DNA of 64,000 bases from Erwinia sp. E602 (GTDB taxonomy: Bacteria > Pseudomonadota > Gammaproteobacteria > Enterobacterales > Enterobacteriaceae), in the NCBI RefSeq assembly GCF_018141005.1, contig NZ_CP046582.1, positions 3,100,001 to 3,164,000 on the forward strand, written 5' to 3'. The notes under the pieces were generated by a model that had not been told where the DNA came from, searched no databases, and saw only the letters and a program-made list of their open reading frames with translations. This document shows, piece by piece, positions 59,731-64,000 of the stretch. Both the position numbers and the translations under genes were made by a program. How positions within the stretch are numbered: the stretch's first letter is position 1; every line of letters begins with the position of its first letter.

Positions 59731-60387
59731 ATGGATCGCCTTGTTACTTCCGCCAGTGATAGCTCGCTGCTCAGTACCCACCGGGTATTACGTAATACCT
59801 ACTTTCTGCTTGGGCTGACGCTGGCGTTTTCAGCGTTCACCGCCACCATGAGTACGGTGTTTGCGCTGCCTGCGCCGGGCTTTATTCTGATGCTGGTTGG
59901 TTTCTACGGACTGATGTTCCTGACCTATCGTCTGGCTAACAGCCCGGCGGGGATTCTGGCCGCCTTTGCCTTTACCGGCTTCCTTGGCTACTGCCTGGGG
60001 CCGATGCTGAACAGCTTCCTGTCCGCGGGTATGGGTGACGTGATTGGCCTGGCGCTTGGCGGTACGGCGCTGGTGTTCTTCTGCTGTTCGGCCTATGTAC
60101 TGACCACGCGTAAGGATATGTCGTTCCTGTCAGGTATGCTGATGGCGGGCTTTGTGGTGCTGCTGGTGGCGGTCGTCGCCAACATTTTCCTCAACATCCC
60201 TGCTCTGCATATGGCGATCAGCGTGCTGTTTATCCTGTTCTCCGCCGGCGCAATCCTGTGGGAGACCAGCAACATCATTCACGGCGGCGAAACCAACTAC
60301 ATTCGCGCTACCGTTAGCCTGTACGTTTCAATCTACAACATCTTTGTCAGCCTGCTGAGCCTGCTGGGTATGTCACGCAGCAACTAA
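59731..60387 (+). CDS. yccA: FtsH protease modulator YccA (BAX inhibitor-1 family)
   Basis: 218 residues from the ATG at 59731 with GAGGTG upstream; E. coli 219. Seven transmembrane helices fill the protein; it begins [20 protein letters not shown] and contains [20 protein letters not shown]. It is a substrate and modulator of FtsH and protects SecY from degradation when translocons jam. Confidence 0.95.
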   Translation: MDRLVTSASDSSLLSTHRVLRNTYFLLGLTLAFSAFTATMSTVFALPAPGFILMLVGFYGLMFLTYRLANSPAGILAAFAFTGFLGYCLGPMLNSFLSAGMGDVIGLALGGTALVFFCCSAYVLTTRKDMSFLSGMLMAGFVVLLVAVVANIFLNIPALHMAISVLFILFSAGAILWETSNIIHGGETNYIRATVSLYVSIYNIFVSLLSLLGMSRSN

Positions 60388-60407
60388 GCCTTACGGCGCA
60401 AGATCCG

Positions 60408-60429
60408 GCCCCGCCTCGTGCGGGGCTTT
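60408..60429 (+). terminator. yccA terminator
   Basis: GCCCCGC-CTCGT-GCGGGGC followed by TTTCTGTTT. Confidence 0.85.
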
Positions 60430-60491
60430 CTGTTTAGTGCGGCTGAGTTTTGCTACACTGCGCGCCGCAAAACAAGACGTGGGGCAACAGA

Positions 60492-60818
60492 GTGCAATTT
60501 AACGGTAAAGAGATCGAACGCGATGCGGAAGGCTACCTGAAGGTGGTCACCGACTGGGATGAAGCGCTGGCACCGCTGCTGGCCGCCGAAGAGGAGATCG
60601 CGTTAAGCGAGGCACACTGGGAAGTGGTCCGCTTTGTGCGGGAGTTTTATCTGCAGTTCAATACCTCCCCCGCCGTACGCATGCTGGTCAAGGCGATGGT
60701 GCAGAAATATGGTGAAGAGAAAGGCAACAGCCGCTATCTGTTCCGCCTGTTCCCTAAAGGCCCGGCCAAACAGGCCACCAAAATTGCCGGCCTGCCCAAG
60801 CCCGCCAAATGCCTGTAA
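60492..60818 (+). CDS. tusE: Sulfurtransferase TusE
   Basis: 108 residues from a GTG at 60492. DsrC-like protein: [40 protein letters not shown] and the C-terminal arm ending PKPAKCL with the penultimate Cys. TusE takes sulfur from TusBCD and hands it to MnmA for 2-thiouridine in tRNA. Confidence 0.95.
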   Translation: MQFNGKEIERDAEGYLKVVTDWDEALAPLLAAEEEIALSEAHWEVVRFVREFYLQFNTSPAVRMLVKAMVQKYGEEKGNSRYLFRLFPKGPAKQATKIAGLPKPAKCL

Positions 60819-60944
60819 TACGCACCCGCGAGGTAACCCCCCTACATGCGCGTAAGCGGAAGAAGTAACAGCCTGACTTATACGCTGTAGTAACAATTCC
60901 CTGAGTGCAGCCGCACGCCCTCTGCCGGGTGCGGACGCGCAGCG

Positions 60945-61223
60945 TTACCCGGTGGTGAAACCGCTGGGTAGCGCATTGCCGACGTGCGGCTCCACCAGCA
61001 CCTTATCGACCCGTGCGCTGCGCGGGCCACCCGCCTGTAACCACGCCAGCAGTGCATCCAGCTGTTCAGTTTCGCCGCAGGCGAGCACCTCCACGCTGCC
61101 GTCATCAAGATTATTCGCGTAGCCGCGCAGCCCCAGCCGCAGCGCTTCACTCCGCGTGCTGTAACGAAACCCGACGCCCTGTACCCGGCCGTGCACCCAC
61201 ATTTTTCGAGCCTCAATCGCCAT
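60945..61223 (-). CDS. acyP: Acylphosphatase
   Basis: 92 residues, same as E. coli YccX. Catalytic Arg in [13 protein letters not shown] and Asn in [12 protein letters not shown]. It hydrolyses acyl phosphates. Convergent with tusE and divergent from rlmI, as in E. coli. Confidence 0.95.
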   Translation of the reverse strand: MAIEARKMWVHGRVQGVGFRYSTRSEALRLGLRGYANNLDDGSVEVLACGETEQLDALLAWLQAGGPRSARVDKVLVEPHVGNALPSGFTTG

Positions 61224-61311
61224 TTTTCCTCCTTACCCCGGCAGCGATTGCTTTTTGGCAACCGGCACCGGACAATACCCGTCGATCTTTCTGAATATAA
61301 GCATAGCAAAT

Positions 61312-62502
61312 ATGACCGTTCGTTTAATTCTTGCCAAAGGGCGTGAAAAGTCCTTACTTCGTCGCCATCCGTGGGTCTTTTCCGGCGCGGTTGCCCGCCT
61401 GGAAGGTAAAGCCAGTTCGGGTGAAACCATTGACGTCTGCGACAGCCAGGGAAAATGGCTGGCGCGTGCCGCCTGGTCTCCCGAATCACAGATCCGCGCC
61501 CGCGTCTGGAGCTGGGACGCAGATGAATCCATTGATATCGACTTCTTCGTCCGTCGCCTGCAGGCGGCCCAGCGGCTGCGCGACTGGCTGGCGGTACGTG
61601 ACGATCTCGACAGCTACCGGATTATCGCCGGGGAATCTGACGGTCTTCCGGGCGTCACCATTGATCGCTTCGGCAACTTCCTGGTATTACAGCTGCTATC
61701 CGCCGGTGCGGAATACCAGCGCGCCGCGCTGATCACCGCACTGCAAACCTGCTACCCTGGCTGTGCCATTTACGACCGCTCTGACGTCAGCGTGCGTAAA
61801 AAAGAGGGGCTGGATATGACGCAGGGCGTGGTGCTGGGCGACACCCCGCCAGCGCTACTGCCGATTACCGAACACGGTATGAAACTGCTGGTCGACATTC
61901 AGACCGGCCACAAAACCGGCTATTACCTCGATCAGCGCGACAGCCGTCTGGCGACCCGCCGTTACGCAAAAGACGGTCGTGTGCTGAACTGCTTCTCCTA
62001 CACCGGCGGCTTCGCCGTTTCCGCGCTGATGGGCGGCTGCAGCGAAGTGATCAGCGTCGATACCTCACAGGACGCGCTGGACGTTGCGAAACAGAACGTT
62101 GAGCTGAACGGGCTGGACCTGTCTAAGGCGCAGTTTGTGCGTGATGACGTGTTTAAACTGCTGCGCCGCTACCGCGACGAAGGTGAAAAGTTTGACCTGA
62201 TCGTGATGGACCCGCCGAAGTTCGTTGAAAATAAAAATCAGCTTATGGGCGCCTGCCGCGGTTATAAAGATATCAACATGCTGGCGATGCAGCTGCTGAA
62301 TCCGGGCGGCACGCTGCTGACCTTCTCCTGTTCCGGCCTGATGACCACCGACCTGTTCCAGAAGATTGTCGCTGACGCCGCGATTGATGCCCGCCGTGAA
62401 GTGCAGTTTATCGAGCAGTTCCGCCAGGCGGCCGATCACCCGGTGCTGGCCAGCTACCCGGAAGGGCTGTACCTGAAAGGATTTGCCTGCCACGTTCTGT
62501 GA
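61312..62502 (+). CDS. rlmI: 23S rRNA m5C1962 methyltransferase RlmI
   Basis: 396 residues from the ATG at 61312, the E. coli length. PUA domain at 1-80 ([20 protein letters not shown]). SAM-binding Rossmann core: [20 protein letters not shown], motif [12 protein letters not shown], and Cys in [10 protein letters not shown]. It methylates C1962 of 23S rRNA. Confidence 0.96.
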   Translation: MTVRLILAKGREKSLLRRHPWVFSGAVARLEGKASSGETIDVCDSQGKWLARAAWSPESQIRARVWSWDADESIDIDFFVRRLQAAQRLRDWLAVRDDLDSYRIIAGESDGLPGVTIDRFGNFLVLQLLSAGAEYQRAALITALQTCYPGCAIYDRSDVSVRKKEGLDMTQGVVLGDTPPALLPITEHGMKLLVDIQTGHKTGYYLDQRDSRLATRRYAKDGRVLNCFSYTGGFAVSALMGGCSEVISVDTSQDALDVAKQNVELNGLDLSKAQFVRDDVFKLLRRYRDEGEKFDLIVMDPPKFVENKNQLMGACRGYKDINMLAMQLLNPGGTLLTFSCSGLMTTDLFQKIVADAAIDARREVQFIEQFRQAADHPVLASYPEGLYLKGFACHVL

Positions 62503-62505
62503 CTT

Positions 62506-62552
62506 GAAAAAAGGTTGTCCTGCCCCGATATTATGTTCAGGGCAACTTTTTC
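62506..62552. other. Imperfect long hairpin between rlmI and hspQ
   Basis: GAAAAAAGGTTGTCCTG and CAGGGCAACTTTTTC pair imperfectly around a 15 nt loop, ending just before the hspQ ribosome site. It may end rlmI transcription or affect hspQ translation. Confidence 0.5.
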
Positions 62553-62563
62553 AGGAGGTCATG

Positions 62564-62881
62564 ATGATTGCCAGCAAATTCGGTATTGGCCAGCAGGTGC
62601 GTCACCAGCTGCTGGGTTTCCCTGGCGTGGTGGTGGACGTTGACGCGGAGTACTCGCTGAAAGATCCGGCGGTCACCGAGATCGACGGTTACGATGCGTT
62701 TCGCACCGCACCCTGGTATCACGTGGTGATGGAAGATGACGAGGGCCAGACGGTGCACACCTATCTGGCTGAGGCGCAGCTTTCGTGGGAAGCCCCGGAT
62801 GACCATCCCGGGCACTCCTCCCTTGATGAACTGGCCGCCTCGGTGCGTCAGCAGCTAAGCGCGCCTCACCTGCGTAACTAA
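62564..62881 (+). CDS. hspQ: Heat shock protein HspQ
   Basis: 105 residues, E. coli length, from the ATG at 62564 (AGGAGGTC six nt upstream; an ATG three nt earlier is in frame). Begins [20 protein letters not shown] and contains [20 protein letters not shown]. It is a Lon substrate and specificity enhancer and also binds hemimethylated DNA. Confidence 0.95.
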   Translation: MIASKFGIGQQVRHQLLGFPGVVVDVDAEYSLKDPAVTEIDGYDAFRTAPWYHVVMEDDEGQTVHTYLAEAQLSWEAPDDHPGHSSLDELAASVRQQLSAPHLRN

Positions 62882-62882
62882 G

Positions 62883-62909
62883 TCCGGCCCCGCGATCGGC
62901 GGGGCCGGA
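62883..62909. terminator. Terminator between hspQ and yccU
   Basis: TCCGGCCCCGC-GATCG-GCGGGGCCGGA, perfect arms between convergent genes. Confidence 0.8.
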
Positions 62910-62911
62910 TT

Positions 62912-63331
62912 TCAGGCGCTTTTCAGCAGCCCCAGCCGCGGTATCTCTACCTTCGGGCAGCGATCCATTATTACCTTCAGTCCGGCGTCAGCCGCCAGTA
63001 CACCCGCCTGTTCATTGATCACCCCAATCTGCAGCCACAGCGTTTTAGCGCCAATGGCGATCGCTTCCTGCGCTACCCCCCACGCGGCTTCAGAATTGCG
63101 GAATACGTCAACCATGTCTACCGGCTGCGGAATATCGGCCAGCCTGGCGTACGCCTTCTGCCCCAGCAGCTCCTTTCCCGCCAGCTTCGGGCTGACCGGG
63201 ATCACCTGATAGCCCTGCGCCAGCAGAAACGCCATCACGTGGTAACTGGCGCGCGCCGGATTGTCACTGGCCCCCACCAGCGCAATGCTGCGGGTGGTAT
63301 TCAGCACGTCAGTAATCGTTTGATCGCTCAT
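62912..63331 (-). CDS. yccU: CoA-binding protein YccU
   Basis: 139 residues (E. coli 137). CoA-binding Rossmann fold: RSIALVGASDNPARASYHVM and AIGAKTLWLQIGVINEQAGV, ending MDRCPKVEIPRLGL. Function is not established; it resembles the CoA-binding part of succinyl-CoA ligase. Convergent with hspQ. Confidence 0.93.
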   Translation of the reverse strand: MSDQTITDVLNTTRSIALVGASDNPARASYHVMAFLLAQGYQVIPVSPKLAGKELLGQKAYARLADIPQPVDMVDVFRNSEAAWGVAQEAIAIGAKTLWLQIGVINEQAGVLAADAGLKVIMDRCPKVEIPRLGLLKSA

Positions 63332-63528
63332 CTAAGGTCTCCATTTGCTGATAAAGCGTGTCAGAGAGTGTGGCTGACACGGGCGACGCCATCCGGGGAT
63401 CGCCGATCCCGGTTGTGCGTTTTATGATATATAGCACGATTAAATATTTTAAAATGTTAATATGCTGCCATACTGAAAGACTTTGATACATTCGAATTTA
63501 TGCCGTCGCTGACCGGGCTGGAGAAACA

Positions 63529-64000
63529 ATGAAGTTGTATAAGGTTATCACCGGGTTGGTCATGATGCTGGTTGCCGCCGCGGTACCCGCCACCACGTTA
63601 AAACTCTCCCCTGAACTGGACCTGCTGGTGCTTGACGGGCGCCGGATTTCAGGATCTCTCCTGAAAGGCGCCGACGGGCTGGAACTGGAACGTGGTGAAC
63701 ATCAGCTGCTGTTCCGCCTGGAAAAAAACCTTAATCCGCTGGCCCACCAGCGCGACACCTGGCGCTCAGCGCCACAGATCGTCACCTTTATCACCAACAG
63801 CCGCTCGGTAGTGATCCAGTTCCCGGCGATCGGTACGCCACACGACGGCAGGGCCTTTGATAAAAAGCCGCAGTTCAGGTTGGTCGATGAGCAGGGTAAT
63901 GAAATAGCCAGCAAGCGCGACCGGCTGCTGCAGCCGATCAACGGCGATGCGGAACAGGTGATGATCCAGTACAACCTCACCGGTAAAATTGCCTCGGTGC
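63529..64000 (+). CDS. yccT: YccT/CsgI-type DUF2057 periplasmic protein, truncated by window end
   Basis: At least 157 residues, open to the end of the window. Signal peptide: MKLYKVITGLVMMLVAAAVP, cleaved around PATT. The mature part (LKLSPELDLLVLDGRRISGS, ELERGEHQLLFRLEKNL, GNEIASKRDRLL) is the DUF2057 pattern. The E. coli homologue inhibits curli assembly. Follows yccU divergently, as in E. coli. Confidence 0.92.
   Translation, partial: MKLYKVITGLVMMLVAAAVPATTLKLSPELDLLVLDGRRISGSLLKGADGLELERGEHQLLFRLEKNLNPLAHQRDTWRSAPQIVTFITNSRSVVIQFPAIGTPHDGRAFDKKPQFRLVDEQGNEIASKRDRLLQPINGDAEQVMIQYNLTGKIASV

Overview
The window looks like chromosome from an Erwiniaceae member (Erwinia or Pantoea type). 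It is GC-rich enterobacterial DNA. Its host gene order follows Escherichia coli closely: tRNA-Leu/Cys/Gly-pgsA-uvrC-uvrY-yecF, the rut operon, yccJ/agp, and serT-yccA-tusE-acyP-rlmI-hspQ-yccU-yccT. The sdiA gene still has a luxI-type partner beside it, a feature known from Erwinia and Pantoea. The genus is inferred from content and was not tested by search.

Region 1 (1 to about 30340) is most of a P2-like prophage. The integrase end lies left of base 1; the ogr end lies beside tRNA-Leu. The order is: a membrane protein and the immunity repressor (leftward); an operator/promoter; the early genes (RHH protein, Cox-like, small orfs, DksA-type zinc finger, Dam methylase, replication protein gpA); an AT-rich cargo gene with a nuclease-like signature in the position of P2 tin/old; cos; gpQ and gpP (leftward); gpO-N-M-L-X, lysis genes, R, S, V, W, J, I and three fibre genes (rightward); a block FI-FII-E/E'-T-U inverted relative to P2; then gpD and Ogr. 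Two TTGT-N12-ACAA dyads, centred between divergent late operons, are the apparent Ogr-activated switches. The structural set is complete, so the element may be functional.

Region 2 (30344-39515) holds three tRNA genes, pgsA, the uvrC-uvrY pair, yecF, glpM, a luxR/luxI quorum-sensing pair (sdiA plus a synthase gene) with a perfect 20 bp palindrome between them, an extensin-like protein and cycA.

Region 3 (39519-50268) holds rutR and a rutABCDFG pyrimidine-degradation operon without rutE, preceded by a consensus sigma-54 promoter and RutR-like dyads. It continues with an EamA exporter, yccJ, a succinate-semialdehyde-type dehydrogenase, and a glucose-1-phosphatase with a long TolA-like Ala/Lys tail.

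Region 4 (50478-58793) is catabolic. A LysR regulator diverges from an operon for an acyl-CoA dehydrogenase, a CaiB-type CoA-transferase and a hydratase/3-hydroxyacyl-CoA dehydrogenase. Next to it are glaH (csiD) and lhgO, which turn glutarate into 2-oxoglutarate.

Region 5 (58907-64000) starts with two identical tRNA-Ser(UGA) genes separated by twelve perfect copies of an 8 bp repeat, followed by yccA, tusE, acyP, rlmI, hspQ, yccU and a truncated yccT.

The best candidates for undescribed biology are: the repressor/membrane-protein pair that shares a GRD(Y/F)NEN motif; the DUF6602-like gene in the prophage cargo slot; the GDSL-esterase fibre; the octanucleotide array between duplicated tRNAs; and the sdiA-luxI locus with its palindrome.
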